A stretch of DNA of 64,000 nt from Melitaea cinxia (lineage: Eukaryota; Arthropoda; Insecta; Lepidoptera; Nymphalidae). Shown one piece after another: positions 41,449-52,845 of this stretch. A program made the translations under genes and the position numbers. The stretch covers positions 527,001-591,000 of the forward strand of contig NC_059423.1 of assembly GCF_905220565.1 (NCBI RefSeq), written 5' to 3'. Position 1 is the stretch's first letter; each line of letters begins with the position of its first letter. Below the pieces are notes generated by a model. That model ran no database searches. It had not been told where the DNA came from and saw nothing but the letters and a program-made list of their open reading frames with translations.

Positions 41449-41595
41449 GTGTGCTTTAGACTACACGACTGAAGTAAAACTTTTTTAACGACCATCTAAC
41501 TTTTGATATCTCAGTCTCTACTTCCGTTCGCCTCGACCGATCACACTTTCCGTAATACTCTCGTCACGCATTCACCACAGCTCAAGATGTTGGGG
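41449..41595. repeat. TIR MITE (family O), one end only
   Basis: GTGTGCTTTAGACTACACG, CTGAAGTAAAACTT, CGATCACACTTTCCGTAA. The far TIR is missing. Confidence 0.6.
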
Positions 41596-41746
41596 GCAGG
41601 AGTTGGGTCCGACTTTATAAATTAGTGACACAGTGTGGCGGCGGCGTTTGATATACAAATAAAGTAGATATAGATATATAATTATATAGGTGTATTTATG
41701 TAAGTATGCAATGTAGTGGAATGTAAGTAAATAACAGAAATAAATA

Positions 41747-42348
41747 TCTATACATATAATAAAATGGTAGGAAAGTCAAAACTCTACATTGAATATTTTA
41801 TTAAAAGAATACTTGGGGTGTGATCTACCATCGATACCGAAGCCAAAAATATAGTTTTTAGAATTTTTATCTGTTTGTCTATTTGTCTGTATGTATGTCC
41901 AGGATAAACTCAAAAATTACCGCATGTATTTACTTCAAATTTGGCACGAATATTATTAAGAAGTCGGGTCAACATATAGGCTACATATTATCATGCTATC
42001 ATCTACCGGGAACGAGCAGTGAACCTTTATTTCCTCAACGCATTCTGTGACAACGTGTAATCTAACGACGCATATTCGAATGTTGTTGTTATTATGTTAA
42101 TAACCATGCTATATAAGCTAGCTTCACACTATAAAAATCACGCAATATAAGTAACTAACCCGATAAACATAATAAAATGAATATAAGTAGACAAGACAAT
42201 TTTAAAGCAGCGCCATCTATGAGATTTTTCTGTAGATATGAAATGTAAAGAAGAAACGGGTAAATGAATGTTATTTTAAAAGGTATAATCGTAGGCATTT
42301 TTGGTGCTGTATAGCGTTCACGCAGACGACGTCGCGGGCAGCAGCTAG
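41747..42348 (+). mobile_element. Helitron derivative, ~600 bp, complete
   Basis: TCTATACATATAATAAAATG start after A; GCGGGCAGCAGCTAG end before T; sub-terminal hairpin CGCAGACGACGTCGCGGGC. The longest Helitron-like copy here. No Rep/helicase coding. Internal blocks such as CTTCAAATTTGGCACGAATA are unlike families E and F. Confidence 0.8.
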
Positions 42349-42698
42349 TATATAAATAAATATATTAAAAAAACCTTACTAACAGTAACATAGGTTAAGT
42401 GTATATTGTTAGTAGAACATAAGTGTACATATATTACTAATATAACTAGATAACTAGCAAATAAATGTAAATATAGACATAGATAAGAAAAATAATAATA
42501 TGTTCAGAAATTACGAATAAATGATGTCTATACTTTTCCATCAAACAGTATTTTGTAATGAAAAAAAAATCCGTCAGAGTCGGATCACGTCCTAGACTTA
42601 CTAGGCAACAGGACTGTCGATCTGTAGTTGTAATGAAAAATATCCTGTGGTAGTAATAATGCATGCATGATAAACAAAAGGCATGGGCATTTTGAGCC

Positions 42699-42818
42699 GA
42701 TCACCAACCCGCCTGCCCAGCGTGGTGACTATGGGCAAAACACACGAGTTCACGCTATTTTTGGCGTAAACTTGTGGAGGCCTGTGTCCAGCAGTGGACT
42801 GTATAGGCTGTAATGATG
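42699..42818 (+). mobile_element. Family A retroposon, 5'-truncated
   Basis: 120 bp: GATCACCAACCCGCCTGCCC to GATG, perfect 10-bp duplication ATTTTGAGCC at 42689-42698 and 42819-42828. 5' truncation with target duplication is what target-primed reverse transcription predicts. Confidence 0.9.
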
Positions 42819-43130
42819 ATTTTGAGCCCGTGTATAAAGAGGTTTTACTTCCAAAAAAGTAGCAAATTGAACCAATGGGTACATCCAGTTATTGTACAAA
42901 ATGTTCGCGTGACAAAGAACCGCATTTTCTCGTCAAATAGTGATTCTGGTTGTCAGAACTATAATCGAAGCAGTCAAACAAGACAATAAATCAAAAATTA
43001 CTTAATTCAAATATGTTTTGGAACTTTTGAGTCATTTTATAACAATCTATACTAATACTAGCTGACCTAGCGAACTACGTACGCCCAATTTTTTTCTTTT
43101 TATATATAATAATTACATATATCAAAATGA

Positions 43131-43398
43131 AAAAAACCGACTTTAATTACATCAACAAGTAATACAACATAGGTAGACGAAAAAATAGTCAAGTAAATAC
43201 GCATTATCAAAGATTACTTCAAAAGTTGTAATCAGATCTCAATGAAATTTAAATGTGACTACATGATAAACACCGAATTTCGATTAAATTAAAAATCAGC
43301 ATAATTGGTACACCCAGTAAAAAGCTATGCGGATTTTTGAGGGTTTCCCTGGATTTCTCTGGGATCCTATCATCCTATCATATTATATTTTGGTACAT
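43131..43398 (-). repeat. MITE D, antisense member of an inverted pair
   Basis: AAAAAAACCGACTTTAATTA, AAGTAATACAACATAGGTAG, AATTGGTACACCCAGTAAAA. Confidence 0.7.
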
Positions 43399-43725
43399 TT
43401 TTTAACGGACTTCATAAAAAGGAGAAGGTTAATCAACATACATAAATACCTATATATAAATATTTATGTATGTTCGAGGATAACTTCGTCGTTTATGAAC
43501 CGATTTTGATAATTATTTTTTTTTGGAAAGGATATCCCAAGTGAGGCACTGTGATAAGGAAATCAGAATCTGATGATGGAATCTTAGATAAATCGTGGGA
43601 AACCCTCGAAAATCGTAGTGACGACTGGTGCGTTTGTTAATTTTTTTCGTCTACTTACGTTGTATTACTTGTCGATGTAATTGAAGTTGGTTTTTATTCG
43701 TTTGCAAGCATACACAACTATATCA
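43399..43725 (+). repeat. MITE D, sense member of an inverted pair
   Basis: AACGGACTTCATAAAAAGG to TGTAATTGAAGTTGG and TGCAAGCATACACAAC. Directly abuts the antisense copy. Confidence 0.72.
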
Positions 43726-44099
43726 AATTGACGCGGTTCAACCGCGGGGCAAAGCTGTGTTAACAAGCGCTATACTCGAGAACGACTGGAACAAATTTAA
43801 TCGTTTTTTTTTTTAATGCTTTTAACACTAAAAAAGGTTCTAATGGAATGAGACATTAAGAAAATTACACGAAAAATTTTACGAATTCAGGAAATGCAGC
43901 AAGAACAGCTTTTGGGATCAACTTCTTTTATAACGATATAATTATTATAATAAACGCGAAGACGAGAAACGGTAAAAAACTAAGCAGATAGGATTTGGTG
44001 ACTAATAAAGTTTATCCGGCATATAAGTTAGTGATAAGTAGGTTTATTCGATTTGGCTTCGAAGCATTCAATTTACGAATTGAAATTATATTACTTTAA

Positions 44100-44385
44100 A
44101 AATTAGTTACTTGAAGCTATCACCGATTTTGAACGTAGTTTCAGCTGAGAGGAATCGACAAGAAGCTCCGCAATTAGGTACTATTTAAAAAAAGTACACA
44201 TGTCAGAAGTGAAACTTCTTTGGCAGACTATTTTTTAAGTCTGACAAAAACGTTGCCATTTCATCCGTAAAAATTTGACCCCCATGCGCCTAAAAAAGGT
44301 TCACTTCAAAAATTGTGTTATATTATAAATTTAATGATATCTTGCATGAAATACAGCGCCACACATCTTCATCATTAATTTGATT
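44100..44385 (-). mobile_element. LINE 3' UTR family H, interrupted by a TIR MITE
   Basis: Reversed H on both sides: GAATCGACAAGAAGCTCCG (44150) and CTTGCATGAAATACAGCGCC (44340). Between them, 44198-44319, lies TCAGAAGTGAAACTTCTTTG to AGGTTCACTTCAAAAATTG, a family O-like inverted-end element. Confidence 0.65.
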
Positions 44386-45490
44386 CTAAATACCACAAAA
44401 TACCACCAAAATAAATGGTGGTTCAAATGCTTGACAAATTAAACCAAAAAAAAATAACCGTCCCCAGACGATTAAATCTGTGCCCAGACCGTGTACAGAC
44501 AGACAGACGGGTATGTAGCTATAGCCCTTAACACGGAAGCAGAGCCTTCGGGGGTTCAACGACCGAACATCTGTTGAAGTGGGGTGTGAGTGTCGGCGGG
44601 ACTGTTCAAAGTTTTTTTTGGTCATTTTCATTGTCGCATTGCTGAAGCGAAGTTATTGTTATTGTAGAGACGATATATAGACAAAAAATTATGCTCTATT
44701 ACCTTGTGTTTTTGGTCTTGCAAGAAATAATGGCACTACACTAAATGTCAGTCTGATTGCCCCTTCTATTCTCAGAAAAAAATAGATTATGAAAAAAATT
44801 TTTATAATAATTAGGGTAAAACACAACGTTTATTATTTATAAATGAGAATGAGGAGTGAAAGAATATCCATGCGTGTTATCTCACTAAGAACAGGGGTGA
44901 ATCCAGCCCTCACAAAAGGTTGTGGGCTCAGCCGCCCGAAGTTCAGCGAAGAGCTAGTCGGAGTGTGTTATCTCATAAATCGTAATTATGACTCATAATC
45001 ATCATATTCATGACGTATAAACAACTACGCGCATATTAGGTATGGAAATAATCAATGGTGAAAGTCAGACCTGACAGGGTTGTGGACCAACCCAACCCAT
45101 TTGGATTTGCCGCCCCATGAAATAAGGGAAAAAGGAATTTCATATTAAAATTTGGATAAAATAATCGAGTCGAGGAAAGATAATAAGTAAGTTTCGGCCG
45201 AAGGTTGTGGGCATACCCACCGTGCCCAGAACGACGGATTCGCCATTTTTATTTTTTAATTTATCACCAATACATTATATTGACATTATTATTAATTTAT
45301 TTTATTATTTTCTTATTTGCCAAAAGATTATTTGATTTAAAAGAATTATTTGAAAATATAAATAAATAAATAGCTAAATATAAGTCAGTCTGTGTTTATT
45401 TGTGGTGTGAATTCGTTACGATAAAGTACGAGGACTTACCACGATTGCCATTTTGAAACTCCTATTATCCCTCTTTCATTATATCTTAGT
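44386..45490. other. Unassigned; three short GTTGTGGGC-containing blocks
   Basis: AAAGGTTGTGGGCTCAGCC (near 44920), GGGTTGTGGACCAACCC (45080) and GAAGGTTGTGGGCATACCC (45200) share a motif with short palindromic flanks. No coding frame or known repeat. Confidence 0.35.
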
Positions 45491-45494
45491 TATG

Positions 45495-45715
45495 GACTGC
45501 ACAATACCTAGGCCTGCAATGTGTCTTAGATTTTTTTTATTCTTTTCTTTTTTAGTGACTTTTGTCTACACAGACATGCCAGCCCCATCATACCCAAATT
45601 CCCACTATATCTAAGAAATGGTTTCTTAGATATACAAAACGTAACTGGCTATGAGGGAAAGAGAGAAAGAAACTATCTGCTCGTACCTCTCTCCTACCGT
45701 TATTGCTATAAATAA
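45495..45715. repeat. Fragment similar to MITE O variant at 62577
   Basis: GGCCTGCAATGTGTCTTAG, then later ATATACAAAACGTAACTGGC and TCGTACCTCTCTCC, the same words in the same order as 62620-62710 but interrupted. Confidence 0.5.
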
Positions 45716-45869
45716 ACTTACCATATTAGTGCTTCTGTTTCAATACCTGAAAAAAATACAGTATTACTATTATTAGTACAATTAGACTTGGATATTTAAT
45801 TTATTTATTTTATAAAGATTAAAATCCAGGACAGAATATTACAGTTAGCAGATATATGGATATAATTTA

Positions 45870-46040
45870 TAAAGTGGAGCAGAACGTGTTGAGGAAGTGT
45901 GGAACGTCCTGCTGAACCGATGGTCTAAATAAGATCGCCGATGGAATTTGAATGAGAATTGTAGATGGAGATGAGAACCGGGATGTTGGGGAACTTGGGA
46001 ATGCCTATGTCCAGCTGTGGACTTTGATAAGTTAAACGCC
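45870..46040 (+). pseudogene. RTE-like LINE 3' end, decayed
   Basis: GGAACGTCCTGCTGAACCGA, AAGATCGCCGATGGA, GAGAACCGGGATGT, GGAATGCCTATGTCCAGCTG: the RTE 3' coding end with several deletions. Confidence 0.7.
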
Positions 46041-46117
46041 AAAAAGGTTTACATTTCAAATATTAAAATTGTTTTTATTACGAATATTATACAAATGACT
46101 GTCCAAGAATTCATTGA

Positions 46118-46463
46118 TCTTTATATTAATACGTGAAGCAAAAATTTTGTATCTCTTTTTATGAAAATTGCGCGGACGAAGGAGTGTGAAATTTCGTACA
46201 CTTATAGTTTATATTAAGAAGAAGTGCAGAATGCTAATATATTTTTTTAATTATGCATACAAATATATTAAATCAATAAAGAAAGCATTGCACACCCTAC
46301 AATTTATTTGACACACACACGCAAATTATACTATTTTTTTGATTGTCAAAGTCTGTTGTTAAATTAAAAAAAATAAAAAGGTTTTTTATTTTCATAATTT
46401 TTTGGTTTTCTTTGATTTAAATTTTTAGTTATGGTCAAATTTCGACCTCCGGGCGACCACTAG
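46118..46463 (+). mobile_element. Short Helitron, complete
   Basis: TCTTTATATTAATACGTGAA start, CGGGCGACCACTAG end before T. Sister of 11863-12217. Confidence 0.75.
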
Positions 46464-47600
46464 TTACTTTAAAAACATTTTCTACATGTCTAAAAAATAA
46501 ATGTACAAAAATCGCTCCGCTCATATCTCCGCTATAACTACCACCCAACCCCAGACCGAGACGAATCGGGTTGTAGGAAGGTCTTTCCATCCCTCTCACA
46601 CACACAGTAATCCATAAAACCGTCCTTGTCCACCAGACAGAATATCAAAATTGTGTAGAATTCAATTCGGCTGTATACTAAACCTATAAGTTATACAGAC
46701 GTCTGGATTTATTTATAGGATTTTGAGCTTTATTCCAGAAGATTATGAGTTATTACCGCTTCTATTCATTATAAGTCTGCAAACGATTTGCAGAAATGTT
46801 TGATAGTGTGACGGAGGCTTAAAAACTAACTCTAAGCGATCGTTATGTATTAATTTGTATCTACGATTACACTAGTCATATCCTATGGATCTACTCGCTA
46901 ATTTAGAGTAAAAAGTTTATCCTATACGAGTATATGTCTTCAAGTATGTCTGTGTGTAAATTTTAGAATAATTTTGATAGTAGATTCAAACATAACATAC
47001 ATACACGATAGTCTGTTCGTATTGTAAGCAACTTAATGCTTATTGTTATAGGTAACAGCAGACTGGTAACAACGTTTTTTTTTTTGTATTTATAAGTAAA
47101 TACAAATATTTCATCAGAATCGATCAGATCGGAAACAGAACTTACAACCGCCTGGACAAAAAGCAGGAACACTACAATATTTATACGTACCTACTACTGG
47201 TCCTGAGAAATTCTTAAACTTATGATATTTTTATGGTCGAAATGTTATTACATCGGGTGGGTTTTAAAGCAAACAGGGTGGGTAGATCTTAACTATAAAT
47301 AAGGTTTAAAAGCGTGCAATTACTATTAGGCTTATTATATGTATATGGTTATTATAAGGTTAAATGTTTTATATATATAGTTAATTAAAATTGGTTTCAT
47401 TATCGACACACAAAAAAAAAATGTAGTAATTTAAATATTTTTGGGGTCATCCATTTATCGCTCGATATTTTTTCATTAATATTAAATGATATATTTAAAT
47501 TTATATATTTATATTTTCATTAATATTCATGATATTTAAACATTTTACCCCCCACCCCTGGTAATATATAGTAAGGTTTTAGACTACCACAAAAAAATCA
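46464..47600. other. Mostly unassigned AT-rich sequence
   Basis: A reversed SINE-like piece may lie at 47020-47190 (GAAACAGAACTTACAACCGC). Otherwise nothing supported. Confidence 0.4.
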
Positions 47601-47601
47601 C

Positions 47602-47665
47602 GAGTCTTTCCTCTACGTGGAGAAAGAGGCCTATGTCCGATAGTTGAATGATACAAGCTGAATGC
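47602..47665 (+). mobile_element. SINE B 3' fragment
   Basis: GAGAAAGAGGCCTATGTCCG and ACAAGCTGAATGCATGC. Confidence 0.6.
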
Positions 47666-47784
47666 ATGCATGCATTTTTTGTGCATTTATTTAAAATTTA
47701 CAAAATATTATTTTTAAATACCAGTATAATCTGGTTATATTTTGGAATATTAAGCATCGTAATACAAATTTCAGAGAGACATAA

Positions 47785-47960
47785 CGGATACAGTTACGGT
47801 TGTTATGATGTACACCTGATAGCGATCGTTACTCATAGTAGTGAATATATCCGCCAACCGGCATTGGAGCAGCGTGGTGGATTAAGCTCTGACCCTTCTC
47901 CTACACGGGGAGAGAGGCCTATGCCCAGTAGTGGGATATTACAGGCTGAAGCGTAATAGA
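47785..47960 (+). mobile_element. SINE B, 5'-truncated
   Basis: GTTGTTATGATGTACACCTG through GGCCTATGCCCAGTAGTGGG to ATTACAGGCTGAAG. No tRNA head. Confidence 0.8.
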
Positions 47961-48089
47961 GGATACAGGGTGTTTTTTGGCTTAATTTTTTCAATTTTAA
48001 AAATCGTGCTTTTAACGAATATTAATACGCGTGATATCTTATCACTGCCCGATTTTCTGAACCCCCTATAGGACCTCAGGGAAGCAGCG

Positions 48090-48235
48090 TGGTGGACTAA
48101 TCAGATCTCAATTAAACTTAAATGGGACCACGTGATAAGTGCCATCTTTTGATCAAAAAAGAAAAAAAAATCATCGAACGATTCACATAGTCAAAAGTTC
48201 TGACTAGTATCACGTTGTATCATTACATAGTATAA
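48090..48235 (-). repeat. MITE D fragment
   Basis: TCAGATCTCAATTAAACTTA, GACCACGTGATAAGTGCCAT, CAAAAGTTCTGACTAGT. Confidence 0.6.
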
Positions 48236-48424
48236 AACAAAGTCGTTTCGTGCTGTCTGTCCCTATGTATGCTTAGATCTTTAAAACTACGCAACAGATT
48301 TTGATGCGGTTTTCTTTAGTAAATTGAGTGATTCCAGAGGAAGGCTGATATGTATAATACATGCATAATATAGTAGAGGAACACTGATAGTTTTTGCAAC
48401 CGTGCGAAGCCGCGGCAGGTCGCT
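48236..48424 (+). mobile_element. Short Helitron, CGCTAG type
   Basis: AGTCGTTTCGTGCTGTCTGT, ACTACGCAACAGATTTTGAT, GTGCGAAGCCGCGGCAGGTC and terminal CGCTAG before T. Confidence 0.7.
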
Positions 48425-48621
48425 AGTAAAATAATAATAAAATCGTGTGTGTACTTACTTCTGTACGCACGTAAGAAGTTATACTTCATTGGCTAGCTAA
48501 CTTCACGTTGCTAACTTCTTCGTTGACTAGCTGACTTCAGGGTGTCGGTTTTTTGTGACAGTGTGGTCACGCATCGCACAAATTTACTTTCATCATTTTT
48601 CCCTAACACGTCAAAAGAAGA

Positions 48622-48907
48622 TTTTTTTTTATGTCACCAGGTCGGCAAACAAGCGTACGGCTCACCTGATGGTAAGCGATTACCGTAGCTTATAGACACC
48701 TGCAACACCAGAAGCTTCGCAAGCGCGTTGCCGACCCAATCCCCAATCCCCCCAGGAGCTCTGGTCACCTTACTCACCAACAGGGACACAATACTGCTTG
48801 AAAACCTATATTATTTTGCTGTGATCTTCTGTAAGGTCGAGGTACTACCCCAGTCGGGCTGCTCCATATTTTGAGCAGGAAATTCCTGCTGTGCCCTACC
48901 TCAGTTA
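48622..48907 (-). mobile_element. Family C retroelement 3' segment with poly(A)
   Basis: Poly(T) then GTCGGCAAACAAGCGTACGG, CTGATGGTAAGCGATTACCG through GCTGTGCCCTACCTCAGT. One of the best C copies. Confidence 0.85.
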
Positions 48908-49176
48908 AAATATTAGTTAAGTATAACTTCAAAAACAATACAGTCTAATTGAGAACCTTCTCTTTTATTCGAAGTCGGTTAAAAATCTATCTAGATCCAC
49001 GCAAGATAAAACGACTCCGTCCCCCACAATTGAACTGCGACGCAATGGCAATTATTCTATTGACTTTTAATTGACAATTGAGAAATCGTTAATGCTGTTA
49101 TCTTTATAATGAAACAACTTTTTCGGATTTTATCACGATATTTATTATTGATTATTTGGATATGGTTTGATTTTTA

Positions 49177-49462
49177 ACCGACTTCCAAAAAAGGAGGAAG
49201 TCTTAAATTCGATTGTATTTTTCTTTTATGTTTGTTACTTTAGAACTTTTGACTGTGTGGACCGATTTCGATAAAAAAAAATTATACGAATGGTGGTGCG
49301 TGTCATTTGGTCCCATTTAAATTTATTTGAGATCTAACAACTACTTCTCGAGTTATATTTAAAAATGCGTTTTTACTTGACGCTTTTTTCGTCGACCTAC
49401 TTTGTATTACTTGTCGATGTAATTCAAGTCACTTTTTTTTTCGTTTGCGAGCAGATACAATT
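49177..49462 (+). repeat. MITE D copy
   Basis: TTTTTAACCGACTTCCAAAA start; GTAATTCAAGTCAC and GCGAGCAGATACAATTTC end. Confidence 0.75.
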
Positions 49463-49475
49463 TCATATTATATAG

Positions 49476-49790
49476 ATGTTTGCCGTGGTCTGGGTGTTTG
49501 TGCAGTCCTTGAGGGTTTCCGCACCGTGCCTCAGAGAGCACGGTAAGCCGTCGGTCCCGGTTGTTATCATGTACTCCTGACAGGGATCGTTACTCATAGT
49601 AGGGAATATATCTGTCAAACTGCATTGGAGCAGCGTGGTGGATTAAGCTCTGATCCTTCTCCTAATGCAGGTTGATGGATATATTCTCTACTATGAGTAA
49701 CGATCGCTATCAGGTGAACACGATAACAACCGGGACCGACGGCTTTATGTGTTCTCCGAGTCACGGTGGGGAGACCCCCATTTTTATTAT
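49476..49790. repeat. Inverted pair of SINE B halves
   Basis: Plus-strand B (49476-49664: GGTCCCGGTTGTTATCATGT..) is followed by minus-strand B (about 49665-49790: TATGAGTAACGATCGCTATC, AACAACCGGGACCGACGGC). The two would form a long hairpin. Confidence 0.72.
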
Positions 49791-49929
49791 TTATTTGCTT
49801 TAATCATGCCATTTTTATGGTAATAAAACCAAAAGAACAATATATACTAATCTCAGGAATTGCTGTTTAGTTTAGGATAGTACATTTCCCGAGGGAAGCT
49901 AAAGGCTATCTTATACATATATACATACA

Positions 49930-50527
49930 TACAAGCGTACGGCCCACCTGATGGTAAGCGATTACGTTGCTTGTAAGATATGTGGCTAGGGCATCAAAGA
50001 ATATAGCAATCCCCTCTCTCCCCGCGGGTGTCGTAAGAGGCGACTAAGGGATAACACAGTTCCACTACCACCTTGGAACTTAAAAAGCCGACCGATGGCG
50101 GGATAACCATCCAACTGCTTGCTTTGAAATACACAGGCCGAAGACGGGCAGCAGCGTTTTCGGTGCGGCAAAGCCAGCCCTGCAGTCACCAACCCGCCTG
50201 CCCGGCGTGGTGACTATGAGCAACACATATAAGTTAACGCCATTTTTGGCGCGAACTTGTGAAGGCCTATTTCCAGCAGTGGACTGCAATAGGCTGAAGT
50301 GAGTGAGTGAAGTGAGTGAGCTTGTAAACGCTTGCAACACCAGAAACATCGCAAACGCGTTGCCGACTCTATCCCCAATTCCAGGAGCTCTGGTCACCTT
50401 ACTCACCACAGGAACACAACACTGCTTGAAAGCAGTATTATTTAGCTGTGATCTTCTGTAAGGTCGAGGTACTTCCCCAGTCGGGCTGCTCCAGATTTTG
50501 AGGAGGATATTTCCTGCTGTGCCCTGC
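49930..50527 (-). mobile_element. Family C retroelement 3' segment, interrupted by family A
   Basis: CAAGCGTACGGCCCACCTGA at 49933 and, after the A insertion, GTAAACGCTTGCAACACCAG at 50324 through TTTCCTGCTGTGCCCTG. Confidence 0.8.
49977..50319 (+). mobile_element. Family A retroposon, full length, nested in family C
   Basis: Starts GATATGTGGCTAGGGC, ends in GTGAGTGA-type repeats instead of ATG repeats. 8-bp duplication GCTTGTAA at 49969-49976 and 50320-50327, within the host's GCTTATAGACGCC block. The tail type matches the RTE LINE at 27553. Confidence 0.85.
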
Positions 50528-50689
50528 TTCAGTTACCTAAATGTATATAACTTATGTAGTAAGTGAGTAGCTTTGTCCACTGCGTAAATGGGTGTAGTTT
50601 AAGTTTCGTCATTGTGGCTTTCGTTGAAGAAATATATTAAGACATCAAAACTAAGGTCAATTGTTTAACACTTAACGACTCCACTAGGA

Positions 50690-50850
50690 TTTACAAATAT
50701 ATCTGGGAATCAAAACCACACAATACACAAGTAACCCCCAAATCATGACAGACGTGTATATCCCATACAAACGCCACGAGCGGTGATCATAACCGCAACT
50801 TACAGCGTAACTGTCATTGTTGTGACCACTGCGAGAACGCATTGTATCAA
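50690..50850 (-). mobile_element. tRNA-derived SINE, second type, decayed
   Basis: AACCCCCAAATCATGACAGA, ACGAGCGGTGATCATAACCG and GACCACTGCGAGAACGC follow the order of 34150-34331. Confidence 0.55.
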
Positions 50851-50973
50851 AATTAAATAGGTTAAAGGTTCTGTAGGAAAGAATCCCAAGTAAAATTCGC
50901 AGTTACTTTTAAAAAAACTGAATTTTATTGTAATGAAATACAGCGGCACTAAGCCGACACATTTATATCATTA

Positions 50974-51128
50974 ACTAGCTCTGCTCCGCGGTTTCGTACG
51001 ATAATTAATTTGGGAAACAAAAGCCTTCCATGATAAATGTGCAATCAAACACAAAAATAATTTTTCATTTAAAAGCAGTAAGTTCCTGAGATCAGCACGT
51101 TAAAGCAAACAAACAAACAAACTATTAG
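50974..51128 (-). mobile_element. Short Helitron, decayed
   Basis: ACTAGCTCTGCTCCGCGGTT (reversed CTAG end), CCTTCCATGATAAATGTGC, GCAGTAAGTTCCTGAGATCA. A short H fragment (CAGCGGCACTAAGCC) precedes it. Confidence 0.6.
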
Positions 51129-51539
51129 GTTTACAATACAATTACAATACAATAGATATCTTGACATAATACGATAATGGCTTTAAGTCACTCTTAATCG
51201 ACGTTTAAACTTTTGGCTCAAAAACATGCCTTAAAAACAAAGTGCTATCCATTCAACTGTATATGTATTTCAACAGATTAGCGGCAACATGAACACGTGC
51301 TGTCATTGAGACCTGATAACAACAGAAACTAAAACGCTGATATGCAAATCCGACCTTGTATCTTATCGTTATCAGCATCGATATATCGACACACTTTCGC
51401 GACCTCCTGATGAAAAAAAAACGCCAAAATGTGTTATAAAGGTGTCCTGGTCAAAAGTGTTCTATAAAAGACTCCTGGCTCTTCAAAAGAGGTCATCAAT
51501 AAAGTTTCAATGACAATCATATGGCCGATGTTTCCAGAA

Positions 51540-51752
51540 GACAAGCACAGCTGTAATATTCTGCTCAAAATCTGGAGCAGTCCGACTGGGGAAGTACCTC
51601 GACCTAACAAAAGATCACAGCTAAACAAGTCTGCTTTCAAGCGGTGTCGTGTTCCTGTTTGAGTAAGATGGAGAGCTCGTGGGGGGATTGGGGGTAGAGT
51701 CGGCAACTCGCTTGTGTTGCTTCTGGTGTTGCAGGCGTCTATATTTCCCACC
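51540..51752 (+). mobile_element. Family C retroelement 3' segment, decayed
   Basis: CAGTCCGACTGGGGAAGTAC, AAGATCACAGCTAAACAAG, TTGCAGGCGTCTATA. Confidence 0.75.
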
Positions 51753-51833
51753 ATAGTAGCATATACCCAATCTTTATAAAATTGTCGTGTCACAATGTTA
51801 GTTACAATACTTCTCAGGAACGGCTGGACCTCA

Positions 51834-51995
51834 TCATCATCATCATCATCATCATTACAGCCTATACAGTCCATTGCTGGATATAGACCTCCACAAGTTT
51901 ACGCCAAAAATAACGTGAACTCATGTGTTTTGCCCATAGTCACCACGCTGAGCAGGCGGGTTGGTGACCGCAGGGCTGGCTTTGTCGCACCGAAG
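51834..51995 (-). mobile_element. Family A retroposon, 5'-truncated
   Basis: CATCATCATC tail, CAGTCCATTGCTGGATATAG, hairpin, stops after GTCGCACCGAAGAC. Target duplication unclear. Confidence 0.8.
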
Positions 51996-52287
51996 ACCAT
52001 AAATACCATTTTCATTTCATTACATTTTGGCCCAAGAATGTATAGAATCGTATCCATCTCCTTTATGTTTCGTGATACATTACGAACAGACCAAGTTATA
52101 TTAGTTCTAACTCCCCACGCAAAAATTACCAATCGTCGGCGGCCATGTTTGATTTATTTTTGACAAGCGCTATTGTAGGGAAAGTTGAAGGTATTTTATT
52201 TAATCGAACTAGGGTCGAGGATATTTTGTATTTTATGTGTCCTTATTCATTACAAATATAAAAAAATAATGAAAATCTTATTAATTT

Positions 52288-52458
52288 ACTAGCTGACGCC
52301 GCAAACATTCATTTATTAATCCCCCCAATAACAGTCATTAATTCCCTTAATCCCCCCCCGTTATAACTTAGAGATATGAAAAAAAGGTGTTGGCCGATTC
52401 TCAGACCTACCCGATATGTACACAAAATTTCATAAAAATAGGTCCAGCCATCTATCAT
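52288..52458 (-). mobile_element. Short Helitron (family F), cut by family A piece
   Basis: ACTAGCTGACGCCGCAAAC, GATTCTCAGACCTACCCGAT, AATAGGTCCAGCC. Confidence 0.7.
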
Positions 52459-52620
52459 AACCATCCAACTGCTGGCTTTGAAATACACAGGTCGAAGATG
52501 AACAGCAGCGTCTTCGGTGCGGCAAAGCCAGCCCTGCGGTCACCAACCCGCCTGCCCAGCGTGGTGACTATGGGCAAAATACATGACCTATGTCCAGTAG
52601 TGGACTGCAAAAGGCTGATG
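52459..52620 (+). mobile_element. Family A retroposon, truncated, stem-loop deleted
   Basis: AACCATCCAACTGCTGGCTT through GTGGTGACTATGGGCAAAAT, then directly CCTATGTCCAGTAGTGGAC. The whole GTTCACG..CGTGAAC hairpin is missing. Confidence 0.8.
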
Positions 52621-52664
52621 TGATGCGTTGATTATAAAAATATTTTTAAATTACAATAAGATAA

Positions 52665-52845
52665 TATATAATCGGTCCAGCCATTTCAGAGATTAATCGG
52701 AACAAACCGACAGACAGACAGACAAAAATGTTATAAAATGTTACTTTGGTTTATGTAGGTACCAGGTCTAAATTCATATGAATTTAGTAAAAAGTGGTTA
52801 TTTTAATATTACAAACAGAAACTCCAATTTTATTTATTTGTATAG
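52665..52845 (-). mobile_element. Short Helitron (family E), truncated
   Basis: GTCCAGCCATTTCAGAGATT, AGTAAAAAGTGGTTATTTTA, ending at reversed TCTATAC (TATAGA). Confidence 0.7.

Noticed and set aside
51795..52163. 122-codon open frame with a serine run
   Set aside because: The serines are the CATCAT tail of a family A copy translated.
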